Shown here one piece after another: positions 1 through 7,352 of a stretch of 16,098 nucleotides of DNA. Both the position numbers and the translations under genes were made by a program. Under the pieces are notes generated by a model that was not told the DNA's origin, did not search any database, and saw only the letters and a list, made by a program, of their open reading frames with translations. The DNA comes from Desulfobacterales bacterium (lineage in GTDB: Bacteria > Desulfobacterota > Desulfobacteria > Desulfobacterales > Desulfobacteraceae), in NCBI GenBank assembly GCA_022361535.1, contig JAKSAU010000833.1, forward strand, positions 1 through 16,098, in the 5' to 3' direction. How positions within the stretch are numbered: the first letter of the stretch is position 1; each line of letters begins with the position of its first letter.

Positions 1-1
1 T

Positions 2-2587
2 ATCAATGAAGAGCAAACTGATTTAAATCGCCTTATGCGCCAAGCAGAGTGGGGAGATCCGGTCGCCCAATTTGAAGTTGGAGAGCTTTATTATTGCGGT
101 TGCAAATATGACATTTCAAAAAATTATAAACAAGCTGCTGCTTGGTATCGAAAATCCGCCGAACAAGGTTATGCTGAAGCCCAAAACGATATTGGCTTTT
201 TATACGAGAAAGGCCTTGGAGTCGAAAAGGACTACTTTCAAGCTTCTGGTTGGTATCGAAAAGCTGCTCAAAAAGGATATGTTGTTGCCCAAAACAATAT
301 TGGCTTTTTATACGAGAAAGGCCTTGGAGTCGAAAAGGATTATCTTAAGGCGGCTTACTGGTATCGAAAAGCTGCACACCAAGGTAATAATTGGGCACAA
401 CAATCTCTCGGCTATTTGTATGAAAAGGGTTTAGGTGTTGAGCAAGATTATGCCCAGGCAACGCTCTGGTATAGAAAAACTGCAGAACAAATGTTTGGCA
501 ATTTATCAAACCAATTTGGTTGTTCAGAGATTTTAAATATTAGTGAAAAAACTAGACAAAGTTTTTTAGATGAATTTGATTTCTATTTAAATTCTACTAT
601 AAAAGCAGCGGAGCAGGGAGATACATTGGCGCAGAATGTTCTTGGCTTTTACTTTATTCTTCAAAAAGAACCTTATAATTTCATTCAAGCTTATAAATGG
701 ATTCGAAAAGCAGCAGAAAAAAACGACGCTTTTGCACAAATGTTTTTGGCAACGTTTTATCATTGTGGCGTAGGTGTCAGTATAGATTATTCACAAGCTG
801 CTTTCTGGTATAGAAAAGCAGCAGAAAATGAAATAGTTGATGCACAAACGGCACTAGCTCATTTTTATGAAAATGGTATAGGTGTAAAACAAAGCTATTC
901 AGATGCAGTTCATTGGTATTATAAAGCAGCTGACAATGATGAGCCTATGGCGCAAAAGCAACTTGGCTATATGTGGGAGAATGGGAAAGGCGTTAATAAA
1001 GATTATGTAATGGCTTCCTTTTGGTATGGAGAGGCAATTAAGAAAAAAAATCCAAAAGATGATTCTTATGACATTTATTTAAAAAATGCTGCGGAACAAG
1101 GCAGTCCCTATGGGCAAACAATTGTTGGTAAATTGTACCATGATGATGAAGATTATATTAATGCTGCTTTTTGGTTTAAAAAGGCTGCCGAGCAAGAAGT
1201 CGAAATCGCGGAGTTCATCCTTGGAACTTTATATGAAAATGGTCAAGGTGTTGAGCAGAACTATAAAAAAGCGGCTTATTGGTATAGAAAAGCAGCGAAC
1301 CAAGGTAATGTTTGGGCTCAAAATTCTCTTAGTCATTTGTATGAAAATGGTTTAGGTGTAGACCAAGATTACAAAGAGGCTCTTGTTTTGTATCGGAAAG
1401 CTGCCGCGAAAGGGGATGCAACCGCTCAGGCAAACCTTGCTGAAGCTATCGAATACGGTAAAGGCGATAGAATTGACTACAAGGAAGCCCAAGAGTGGTA
1501 CCAAAAAGCAGCCCTTCAAGGAATTCAACACGCACAAAATGCTTTAGAAAGATTGAAAAAAGGTAACTGGGGGACACTACAACTCCAACACCTGCTTGCA
1601 AAGAAAGGTTTTGATTCTGGGGTGATGGATGGCGTTTTAAAACCAGAAATATATGATGCCCTAAAAAAATATCGAGATGAGAATGGGCTACTTGAAGATC
1701 ATCGTTTTCTGACTGCCATGCATAATTATCTTTTCGAAAATAACAAAGATGAGCATAGTGAGCGAGGACCTAAAACTAGTTTAGTGCCCCAAATAAAAAT
1801 TGAAGAAAGATTCGAACCAACAAAATATTACGCTCTCTTAATCGGAGTATCAAATTACCCAAACCTTCCACCACATAGAAATTTAGAAACACCTATTAAT
1901 GATGTAAAAGATGTCGCCAGTCTTCTAAGCAATAAATACGGTTTTGAGGTTACTATTTTGGAGAATCCAGACCGAACTGCAATCATCGACAAATTGGATG
2001 AATTTACCAGAACATCATTTAATGAACAGAATTACAATTTATTGATCTACTATGCTGGACATGGATTTTATGATACTGACCTTTCGGAAGGTTATTGGTG
2101 GCCAAGAAATGCAAGCGATAAAAGTAAAAGTGAGTGGCTGTCCAATGGGACTCTTACAAACTTCATCCATGGAATGAAGGCACAACATGTTCTTGTTATT
2201 GCTGACACCTGCTTTTCTGGATCAATCTTGAGAGGCCCAAGTATTACTAAAAGAGATTCAACAATTAGTAATAAAACGTATTTAAAAAGTATGTACAATG
2301 GTCGTTCAAGATATGCATTAACATCAGGAACCATGCAACCCGTTTCGGATAACGGTGGCGCAAATGGAAACTCAGTGTTTGCGAGCGTATTTATAAAACA
2401 ATTAAAAGAAAACCAAGAGATAATTGAGATGGGGAGGCTATCACTAAAAATAATAGAAGTCGTAGAAGGTAAGACGTTTAAAACAACCAAGCAAAAACCA
2501 CGATATGGTATAATTCCACCACCTTTACCAATAGAGGAACAAGGAGATTTTGTATTCATACCAGAAGGATTAGATCCCAATGGGTAG
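2..2587 (+). CDS. Sel1-repeat / peptidoglycan-binding-like / caspase-like protein (5' end outside window)
   Basis: The frame is open back to the window edge, so the ATG at 35 need not be the start; residues here are numbered from that Met. Residues 1 to about 505 hold roughly twelve Sel1-type repeats (36-residue units such as AQNDIGFLYEKGLGV followed by WYRKAA), broken by one longer insert near 150-190. Residues about 508-550 (GTLQLQHLLAKKGFDSG, MDGVLKPEIYDALKKYR) resemble a peptidoglycan-binding-like domain. From about 605 there is a caspase/metacaspase-like (peptidase C14) domain: opening strand YYALLIGVSNYP, catalytic His676 in YYAGHG and Cys726 in IADTCFSGS. Both dyad residues are present, so it is probably an active cysteine protease, with the Sel1 array as sensor or scaffold. 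No signal peptide can be judged because the N-terminus is missing. A membrane protein gene follows at 39 bp. A stress or defence role is inference; the domain calls are firm. Confidence 0.88.
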   Translation: MNEEQTDLNRLMRQAEWGDPVAQFEVGELYYCGCKYDISKNYKQAAAWYRKSAEQGYAEAQNDIGFLYEKGLGVEKDYFQASGWYRKAAQKGYVVAQNNIGFLYEKGLGVEKDYLKAAYWYRKAAHQGNNWAQQSLGYLYEKGLGVEQDYAQATLWYRKTAEQMFGNLSNQFGCSEILNISEKTRQSFLDEFDFYLNSTIKAAEQGDTLAQNVLGFYFILQKEPYNFIQAYKWIRKAAEKNDAFAQMFLATFYHCGVGVSIDYSQAAFWYRKAAENEIVDAQTALAHFYENGIGVKQSYSDAVHWYYKAADNDEPMAQKQLGYMWENGKGVNKDYVMASFWYGEAIKKKNPKDDSYDIYLKNAAEQGSPYGQTIVGKLYHDDEDYINAAFWFKKAAEQEVEIAEFILGTLYENGQGVEQNYKKAAYWYRKAANQGNVWAQNSLSHLYENGLGVDQDYKEALVLYRKAAAKGDATAQANLAEAIEYGKGDRIDYKEAQEWYQKAALQGIQHAQNALERLKKGNWGTLQLQHLLAKKGFDSGVMDGVLKPEIYDALKKYRDENGLLEDHRFLTAMHNYLFENNKDEHSERGPKTSLVPQIKIEERFEPTKYYALLIGVSNYPNLPPHRNLETPINDVKDVASLLSNKYGFEVTILENPDRTAIIDKLDEFTRTSFNEQNYNLLIYYAGHGFYDTDLSEGYWWPRNASDKSKSEWLSNGTLTNFIHGMKAQHVLVIADTCFSGSILRGPSITKRDSTISNKTYLKSMYNGRSRYALTSGTMQPVSDNGGANGNSVFASVFIKQLKENQEIIEMGRLSLKIIEVVEGKTFKTTKQKPRYGIIPPPLPIEEQGDFVFIPEGLDPNG
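189..339 (+). repeat. Tandem Sel1 repeat units identical over 43 bp
   Basis: Bases 189-231 and 297-339 are identical (43 bp) with a period of 108 bp, exactly one 36-residue Sel1 unit. The preceding bases also match apart from one substitution. This indicates a recent unit duplication or gene conversion inside the Sel1 array. Confidence 0.9.
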
Positions 2588-2626
2588 GAGTTTTAATAGG
2601 GTTTATAACAATATTTAGGGGGGCTT

Positions 2627-3358
2627 TTGGATTCAATAAGCGCTTTAATAATTTATCTTGCTATTTATCGACTTGGGATGATCGCTGCTGGGATTTTTAC
2701 AATTTATATTGGATACCGATTATTTCACATGGGCATTAGCACAACAGAAACGGGGAAAAACCAAGGAAGTGGAAGAATCATCGGGAATTTTGCAGGGATG
2801 AATCTTTCGATAATCAATACGGCTCCAGGAACAGCTTTTGCCCTATTTGGAGTTATAATTATTGGACTACAAGTTGTTCAAGGGGGACCTGAAGCAATAA
2901 TTAATTTTTATGAAACTGGCAACCCCGCGAAAGCCTCTCTACGCGGTGAAGCAATTGAGAAAGTTATTCAAACAGAATCCGCTGTAATATCCTTTCGCGA
3001 ATCCTCTCATAAAGCAGTTGAATTGCTTCAAGACAAGAAGCCAATAGCAGCAGAGCAAAGAGTAGTTAACCTATTATTATCTATTCAACCTGAAATAAAT
3101 AATTTGGCTTGGGTTTTATCTCAAACAAAACCAAAAACAACTTATGCCCGTTCCTTAGCTGATCTCGCATTGTCTTTAAAACCACATGATCCAGAAACAC
3201 TTCATACTGCTGCAATTATAGCACATGCTAATGGTGAACGAGACCGAGCATTTAGTCTACTGAAAAAAGCTAACAAGTCTGATAACACTAAAAATAATAA
3301 GTATTTGAAACTTCTTGAAAAGTGGACGCAGAGTGAACTATTACATCTAAAGCAATAG
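2627..3358 (+). CDS. Two-helix membrane protein with soluble C-terminal region, partner of the caspase-like gene
   Basis: I do not recognise a family. The start is a TTG at 2627, chosen because a strong G-rich ribosome site (TAGGGGGG, about 2615-2623) sits just before it and no better start follows. Residues about 5-30 (ALIIYLAIYRLGMIAAGIF) and about 64-86 (TAPGTAFALFGVIIIGLQVV) are hydrophobic and look like transmembrane helices. The rest (about 155 residues) is soluble and helical; the end (LADLALSLKPHDPETLHTAA, then GERDRAFSLLKKA) looks like one or two TPR-type helical hairpins. It lies 39 bp after the caspase-like gene on the same strand, so they probably share a transcript. A plausible role is membrane effector or substrate of the protease, but that is inference from linkage. 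Confidence 0.75.
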   Translation: MDSISALIIYLAIYRLGMIAAGIFTIYIGYRLFHMGISTTETGKNQGSGRIIGNFAGMNLSIINTAPGTAFALFGVIIIGLQVVQGGPEAIINFYETGNPAKASLRGEAIEKVIQTESAVISFRESSHKAVELLQDKKPIAAEQRVVNLLLSIQPEINNLAWVLSQTKPKTTYARSLADLALSLKPHDPETLHTAAIIAHANGERDRAFSLLKKANKSDNTKNNKYLKLLEKWTQSELLHLKQ

Positions 3359-4060
3359 TGTAAAAAAATGGTGGGATACATAATGAATTGGAAAAGGAAA
3401 ATATTTAGTCGTCCCCTCAACTTACATTACTTTTCATAATTCTATTGATATCTTAAAAATATTCAAAAATTATTAGCCTAACGTTGCTACTCAGCCACAC
3501 GATTTTTTGTGTAGGCTTCATTCGCTTTGATAGTGAGTAACATTAACTTTCTTTTGAAACAAGAAACTCCCAACCCTTTTCTGAATTTACGGTCACTGTA
3601 TTCAATATTGAACAAAATGAATTAAAATCAATAAGTTTAAACAGTTAAGTTGTTTTTTGCTTAAGAGTTCTCTCGCTATTTTCTCAGATACTTTTGAGAA
3701 ATGATCGGCAGTAGAAAGGATTACACCGCGCTTGCTTTAATGGATACCATGGAACATTTGGAGAACCTAAAATCCTGAGATCCTTTACTAAAGGGATGTT
3801 AAGGGGTGTGATCAAAAAGAAATTGTCTTATAATCCGCAGCAGTAACTTCATCATCAATCTGGACTTTTCTATATCCCTGTATATTGTATGTCTGTAAAT
3901 TAAGCATCTGAAATTGAATTAGAAATTCTTACAATTCTTGTCAGGGCAAAGAGCGATTTGTACAGATTATAAATATAAAATAGGCTGGTCACATGTGACC
4001 AAATTGCGGTGAAAATAGGTAAAATCCGGTAAAAACTATATATAAATAGGATACTTAAAA
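3359..4060. other. Long spacer with no convincing gene; native selenoprotein promoter at its right end
   Basis: About 700 bp, AT-rich, with no reading frame of convincing length or composition. A 25-residue frame at 3701-3778 (ATG to TGA, containing DYTALALMDTMEHLENLK) looks protein-like and may be a gene remnant, but it has no clear ribosome site. A nested inverted repeat lies at 3487-3539 (TACTCA ... TGAGTA enclosing ACAC/GTGT). The last 75 bp hold the palindrome and phased repeats listed separately. Confidence 0.6.
3986..4037 (+). promoter_or_regulatory. Native selenoprotein promoter/leader: palindrome plus three 10-bp-phased GGTAAAA-like repeats
   Basis: A perfect 16-bp palindrome, TGGTCACATGTGACCA, spans 3986-4001. 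It lies just after a GATTATAAATATAAAAT stretch that could hold a -10 element. It is followed by GGTGAAAAT, GGTAAAAT and GGTAAAAA with GGT at 4008, 4018 and 4028, an exact 10-bp period. The same order of elements, with different bases, precedes the functional copy at 10675-10725, so this is a conserved control region of this gene. It could be a repressor or activator operator, or a leader hairpin. Confidence 0.55.
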
Positions 4061-4171
4061 ATGACTGATAATACAGCTTCAAAGCCAACAATACCAATGC
4101 TGGAGATCTTTTCCGACTACGTCTGACCCTGGTGCTACTTCATTACCGGGAGTATTAAACGCGTCCTATGA
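4061..4171 (+). pseudogene. Severed 5' end of the native UPWC selenoprotein gene
   Basis: ATG at 4061 with AGGAT at 4047-4051 as ribosome site. The frame reads 21 codons ending LEIFSDYV, an in-frame TGA at 4124-4126 where the family has the first redox Cys, then PWCYFITGSI. After the 33-bp core it runs into element DNA (KRVL) and stops at the TGA of 4169-4171. It would give a 36-residue peptide if the first TGA is read as selenocysteine. The N-terminus (DNTASKPTIP) differs from that of the intact gene at 10736. I read it as the host gene's original start, cut off by integration. The promoter appears intact, so a short selenopeptide might still be made. Confidence 0.85.
4124..4156 (+). repeat. 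attL core (33 bp, starts at the Sec UGA codon)
   Basis: Identical to 10814-10846 over 33 bp. Homology extends left to about 4103 with only two mismatches (4114, 4123), and four further bases match after a mismatch at 4157. The core contains imperfect inverted integrase core-type arms, CCCTGGTGC (4127-4135) and ATTACCGGG (4142-4150), around a short central stretch, typical of tyrosine recombinase crossover sites. Confidence 0.9.
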
Positions 4172-5332
4172 TTTCAGTATGTTATGACGGGGTGTTACCA
4201 AATTGTTACCATTTAGGACTCTCTCAAAGGCTGATCCATCCTCTCTCGTTAAGTTCGGAATAAACCGATTATAACGATTCAAAGTTATTTCCACAGACGA
4301 ATGACCAAGGGTTTTTGAAACCCATGAAATTGATTCGCCAGCGCCGATATGCAGGGTTGCAAATGTATGCCGCATCTGTTTCGGTGGCCGGATTTTTAAA
4401 CCCACCAGGCGCAATTGATACTTAAAGGCATCACGGAAAGATGTCATAGTCCATTGACCTTGCCTGGGATTAAGGAACACCCACTTATTTAGCATCCCGG
4501 TTCTGACCTGCTGCCGTTTAAGGGCCTTGGTTACAACTGGTCGCAAGTGAATTTCCCTGTCGCTTGCTTCTGTTTTAGGGGGACCGTCACCGCCATAATA
4601 GTTCCTGGTTGCACAGATCAGAACTTGCTTATTGAAAAAGTCGACACTCTCCCAACGTAAAGCCATTAGTTCTCCAGGACGAACCCCGGTCCGGCTCCAA
4701 AATAAAACAAGATCATGCCATTCAGGGTCTTTTTCTTTCAAAGAATTCAGTAAGTGTTTCAGTTCATCAAAGGTGAACGGATCTATATGAGCTTTACTCT
4801 CTTTTACCTTTCGTATTTCTTCACATGGACTTTGAGTGATGAACCCTTGTTTGGCAGCATCTTTCAAAGGCATACAAAAGACTTTGATGTATTGGTTCAC
4901 GGTGGATGGCTTCAGGCCACGTTCAAGCAGTTTTTTACGGAAAACTTTTATTTCATGCTCCGTAATATCCGATAGGTGCCAATGCCCAAAATATGGTTTG
5001 ATGTAATTTTTGTAGGGGTAGGTATAATTGTCCTCAGTCCCTTTTCTTATCGCTAATTCTTCAACCCAGTTCGTACGAAATTCGGCATAGGTTATTTGAG
5101 ACTGGTCCTGAAGTGTGAACTGTTTAGCTTTTGAACCATGGGGAAAGAATCTCAGATAATTAAAAGTGCCCTGCCCAATGTGGTATTCAATTGCTTTACA
5201 CTTTTGCTTGACTCGTTTTAGATTTGTAGCAGTCTCTTTGCCTTCTCGTTCTACACAACGGACTCGACGGCCATCTGGTAAATAACATCTAAAATCAATA
5301 ACCAGAGTGTTTCCTCGTTTACCTACTCCCAT
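4166..5332 (-). CDS. int: Tyrosine recombinase / integrase with N-terminal DUF3596-type arm-binding domain
   Basis: 388 residues. Residues 1 to about 70 match the DUF3596-type arm-DNA-binding domain (LPDGRRVRCVE, then FNYLRFFP). Residues about 80-165 form the SAM-like core-binding domain. The catalytic domain follows: Arg218 (SRTGVRPGELMALRW), Lys253 region, Lys318-x-x-Arg321 (KQMRHTFATL), His344 (LGHSS) and nucleophile Tyr354 (LNRYNRF). Box II has Lys in place of the usual His, a known variant. The gene ends 9 bp inside the left repeat and reads toward it. It overlaps the upstream AlpA/Xis-like gene by 14 bp, so it is last in a leftward three-gene operon. It should catalyse recombination between the 33-bp cores. 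Confidence 0.95.
   Translation of the reverse strand: MGVGKRGNTLVIDFRCYLPDGRRVRCVEREGKETATNLKRVKQKCKAIEYHIGQGTFNYLRFFPHGSKAKQFTLQDQSQITYAEFRTNWVEELAIRKGTEDNYTYPYKNYIKPYFGHWHLSDITEHEIKVFRKKLLERGLKPSTVNQYIKVFCMPLKDAAKQGFITQSPCEEIRKVKESKAHIDPFTFDELKHLLNSLKEKDPEWHDLVLFWSRTGVRPGELMALRWESVDFFNKQVLICATRNYYGGDGPPKTEASDREIHLRPVVTKALKRQQVRTGMLNKWVFLNPRQGQWTMTSFRDAFKYQLRLVGLKIRPPKQMRHTFATLHIGAGESISWVSKTLGHSSVEITLNRYNRFIPNLTREDGSAFERVLNGNNLVTPRHNILKS
4193..4211. repeat. Paired TGTTACCA octamers near the left end (candidate integrase arm sites)
   Basis: TGTTACCA occurs at 4193-4200 and 4204-4211 (direct, 11-bp period, within the 3' end of int). The same octamer occurs twice, inverted, at 10676-10683 and 10685-10692 near the right end. 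Positions just inside both termini are what integrase arm-type sites should show. Confidence 0.4.
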
Positions 5333-5549
5333 CTTGTTCCTCCATCCATTGGATAAATTCTTTCACTTTGATGAGTGGTTTTCTTGCAACCTTTAGATAA
5401 TGAACGCCCCGGATTAATTTCCCGTTATTTATCCAATTATACAACGTCTGAGGCGCAAACCCGAAGGCCTTAGAAGCGTCATTAATATTTAATGTATATG
5501 CTTGGATAACAACCCCCCAATGGAATTTTATGCTCTTATAGCGGATCAA
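5319..5549 (-). CDS. AlpA/excisionase-like helix-turn-helix protein
   Basis: 76 residues. The central part (LNINDASKAFGFAPQTLYNW, then INNGKLIRGVHYLKVARKPLI) is a MerR/AlpA-type winged helix-turn-helix as in recombination directionality factors: residues for helix, turn, helix, then a basic wing. It lies between the regulator (14-bp overlap at 5536-5549) and the integrase (14-bp overlap at 5319-5332), so translation is probably coupled. The start given is a TTG overlapping the end of the upstream gene, with no clear ribosome site of its own; a slightly later start is possible. It likely directs excision or controls int expression. Confidence 0.75.
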   Translation of the reverse strand: MIRYKSIKFHWGVVIQAYTLNINDASKAFGFAPQTLYNWINNGKLIRGVHYLKVARKPLIKVKEFIQWMEEQDGSR

Positions 5550-5796
5550 CTTTTTTCATTCTGATTCTTTCTGCCCATTCAGATAAATTTTCACTCATAT
5601 TTCGTAATAAAACGCCAAACTGATAAACCCCAACTTTTTCACACATTTCAAGGTCTTTAGAGACTTCAGTAATGATATTGCTCACTAATTGGGCCTTAGA
5701 CAGATCAGCTTTTTTTGCAAGCCTATCTAACCGCTCGTCAAGTTCGCGTGAAGGTTTAAATTGAATTGGCGAGATTTGTTTTTTTTCTTCGGTCAT
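5536..5796 (-). CDS. Small ribbon-helix-helix-like regulator
   Basis: 86 residues. Residues 8-50 (ISPIQFKPSRELDERLDRLA, then KKADLSKAQLVSNIITEVSK) match the pattern of a CopG/Arc ribbon-helix-helix: a short beta strand (IQFKPS), a helix (ELDERLDRLAKKA), and a second helix after LSKAQ. A good ribosome site, AGAGGGG, precedes the ATG by about 7 bases. It is first in the leftward operon with the Xis-like gene and int. The promoter 50-80 bp upstream contains two GGGTATG heptads, the kind of direct repeat bound by such repressors, so autoregulation of the integration module is likely. Confidence 0.7.
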   Translation of the reverse strand: MTEEKKQISPIQFKPSRELDERLDRLAKKADLSKAQLVSNIITEVSKDLEMCEKVGVYQFGVLLRNMSENLSEWAERIRMKKVDPL

Positions 5797-5844
5797 TTTA
5801 TCCCCTCTAATTCTTTACATTAAGAAAAAACTATTTTTATGCGA

Positions 5845-5874
5845 ACTATAGACTGGGTATGCAGGGTATGTCAA
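5845..5874 (-). promoter_or_regulatory. Sigma-70-type promoter of the int operon with GGGTATG direct-repeat operator
   Basis: On the minus strand TTGACA (5869-5874) is followed after 18 bp by TATAGT (5845-5850). Between the two boxes, plus-strand heptads GGGTATG at 5855-5861 and 5864-5870 form a 9-bp-period direct repeat. Binding there would occlude polymerase. The first gene downstream encodes a ribbon-helix-helix-like protein. Confidence 0.6.
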
Positions 5875-5923
5875 GTAATTTATAGGTGATCTGGTACAAA
5901 CTTATATTGGGGTAGTTTACTGA

Positions 5924-5952
5924 TTGACATCAAGATAGGATCTTCATAAAAA
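5924..5952 (+). promoter_or_regulatory. Promoter of the AbiGi/DUF2971-like cargo gene
   Basis: TTGACA at 5924-5929, a 17-bp spacer, then TAAAAA at 5947-5952; the start codon lies 39 bp further on with ribosome site GAGGAG at 5981-5986. The -35 is consensus, the -10 weaker. Confidence 0.5.
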
Positions 5953-5991
5953 TATAGAAAATTTTTATGGATATTAAGAAGAGGAGAAAAT

Positions 5992-7068
5992 ATGAGTCTT
6001 CCACCGCCCGATCCAAATGGAAGAGGACCTTGGATTGAATATAAAATCGGTACGCCAGCTTTTCAGCTTCGTCCATTTGAAAAACCTGATATGTCACCTT
6101 ATTTAGTGCATATGACTGCCAAAAATTCGATACTTGGCATACTGAATTCCGGTGAGGATGGGAACGGTATAATTAAATCCAATAGACCATTAGATGCAAA
6201 AAGTTGGTATGACGAATCGGTTGTTTGTTTTACTGAATCCCCAATTTTCGCAATTGATGCCTTCAGATACATCCGTTTTAAACGTTGGCAAATGGATCTG
6301 CGTTATGGAGTAGGCTTCTCAAAAGAGCGTCTCATAGAGAAGGGGGTAAGACCTGCCTTGTATTTTGACTCCGCTTTGGTTGGTAAAATTAGACAACTGA
6401 GCGGACTGACAACTGGAGATCCGCAAAATCCACTTCAAGAAATATCTAAAGAAATATCCGATCAAATTATGCCGCTCATGAATTCTCTTATGGAAAATGA
6501 GACCAAACAGGGTTTCATCTGGGAAAGGGAGTGGCGTTATCCAGGCAAAGACGGTTTTCAATTCGATTATGATGATATTGAAATAATTTGTTGCCCGAAT
6601 GAAGAACGAGAAAAAATAGTGAGTATTCTTGGTGACTCAGCCAATAAAATAAAATTTGTTGAATCCTGGTCTCAATATAATGAAGTGAAAGAATTTCTTG
6701 ATTCAAGGTCTCGTGGTTGGGAGACTGAAATTCAGGTTGATGGTTACAAAATAGATCAACTGAAAACCTTAAAAAACGAATATCAACAAGAGCTTAATAA
6801 AGCTGAAGCGTATAAAGCTTACACAGAAAAATTGCAAAGTGAAATGGACGGAATAAAAAGATATTCTGAGGAACTGAAAAACAGAGTTTCTGAAATTGAG
6901 TCTGGGATAAAGGCAAAGCAAAAAGCTGAACCGAACGAAAAGTGCTGTAATTGCGGAAGAGTTTTTGATGGAAAAACAACCATGGTTACATGGAATGATG
7001 AAGAAACCTTTAAGGACGCTCTTTGTGGCGAATGTTACGCAGAGTATCGATATATGTTAGGATTATAA
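5992..7068 (+). CDS. AbiGi/DUF2971-like protein with coiled coil and C-terminal zinc ribbon; probable defence cargo
   Basis: 358 residues. Residues about 37-66 (YLVHMTAKNSILGILNSG), about 75 (VVCFTESP) and about 177-186 (FIWEREWRYPG) follow the pattern of AbiGi/DUF2971 and related folds of ADP-ribosyltransferase type, in which an N-terminal His, a central FTE and a late acidic EREWR form the pocket. Residues about 245-310 are a charged heptad-like coiled coil. The end is a zinc ribbon, Cys318-x2-Cys321 and Cys345-x2-Cys348. Strong ribosome site and own promoter; transcribed away from the int operon. Family members are abortive-infection or unknown proteins, so a phage-defence role is plausible. 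The zinc-ribbon tail on this core is not one I recognise. Confidence 0.6.
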   Translation: MSLPPPDPNGRGPWIEYKIGTPAFQLRPFEKPDMSPYLVHMTAKNSILGILNSGEDGNGIIKSNRPLDAKSWYDESVVCFTESPIFAIDAFRYIRFKRWQMDLRYGVGFSKERLIEKGVRPALYFDSALVGKIRQLSGLTTGDPQNPLQEISKEISDQIMPLMNSLMENETKQGFIWEREWRYPGKDGFQFDYDDIEIICCPNEEREKIVSILGDSANKIKFVESWSQYNEVKEFLDSRSRGWETEIQVDGYKIDQLKTLKNEYQQELNKAEAYKAYTEKLQSEMDGIKRYSEELKNRVSEIESGIKAKQKAEPNEKCCNCGRVFDGKTTMVTWNDEETFKDALCGECYAEYRYMLGL

Positions 7069-7129
7069 AAAATACACATAGTGTACAGGAATAGACAATT
7101 ACAATAAGCAAAATTTCAGGAAAAAAGTA

Positions 7130-7352
7130 GAAAGGCTGAAACCCGCGCCAGTCGTGGTCAGTTCCGTGTATTCGCATACTTACCAAGGGGGCCGGTCAAA
7201 TGGTCCGGTCCGGTGCGGCCGCTCGGGGGCGAGCCGCGGGCGCTCCGGTCCTCCCACATGCCCGGCCCCTGGGCTAAAGCCACCGACTACACCGAGGCTC
7301 CTATCGTCGAATTCTGGCACAACACTTCAAGCTGTGACGGTGTGCCTTTTTT
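7130..7352 (+). ncRNA. GC-rich, strongly structured candidate non-coding RNA ending in a terminator
   Basis: Composition changes sharply to GC-rich at about 7143-7300. An 8-bp perfect long-range stem, GGGGCCGG (7188-7195) with CCGGCCCC (7262-7269), encloses further hairpins including GCTCG-GGGG-CGAGC (around 7220-7233). The segment ends in an intrinsic terminator (7316-7352). The only reading frames here have aberrant residue content (runs of Pro, Gly, Arg, Ser) and no ribosome sites. I match it to no known RNA family, and the 5' end is uncertain. It sits between two cargo genes. Alternative: a decayed foreign gene or a 3' UTR. Confidence 0.4.
7316..7352 (+). terminator. Intrinsic terminator
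   Basis: GGCACA (7316-7321) pairs with TGTGCC (7341-7346), with an inner CAC/GTG stem, and is followed at once by six T (7347-7352). It can end a transcript from the cargo gene at 5992 or an RNA from the GC-rich segment. Confidence 0.65.

Noticed and set aside
2092..2580. Long minus-strand frame inside the caspase domain
   Set aside because: Shadow of a coding region with clear caspase motifs; no ribosome site or family.
3478..3550. Integron attC-like hairpin starting GCCTAAC
   Set aside because: No matching GTTRGGC-type end and no cassette or integron integrase nearby.
7214..7313. NotI (GCGGCCGC) and EcoRI sites suggesting vector contamination
   Set aside because: The surrounding sequence matches no polylinker I know, and a GC-rich stretch readily contains such sites.
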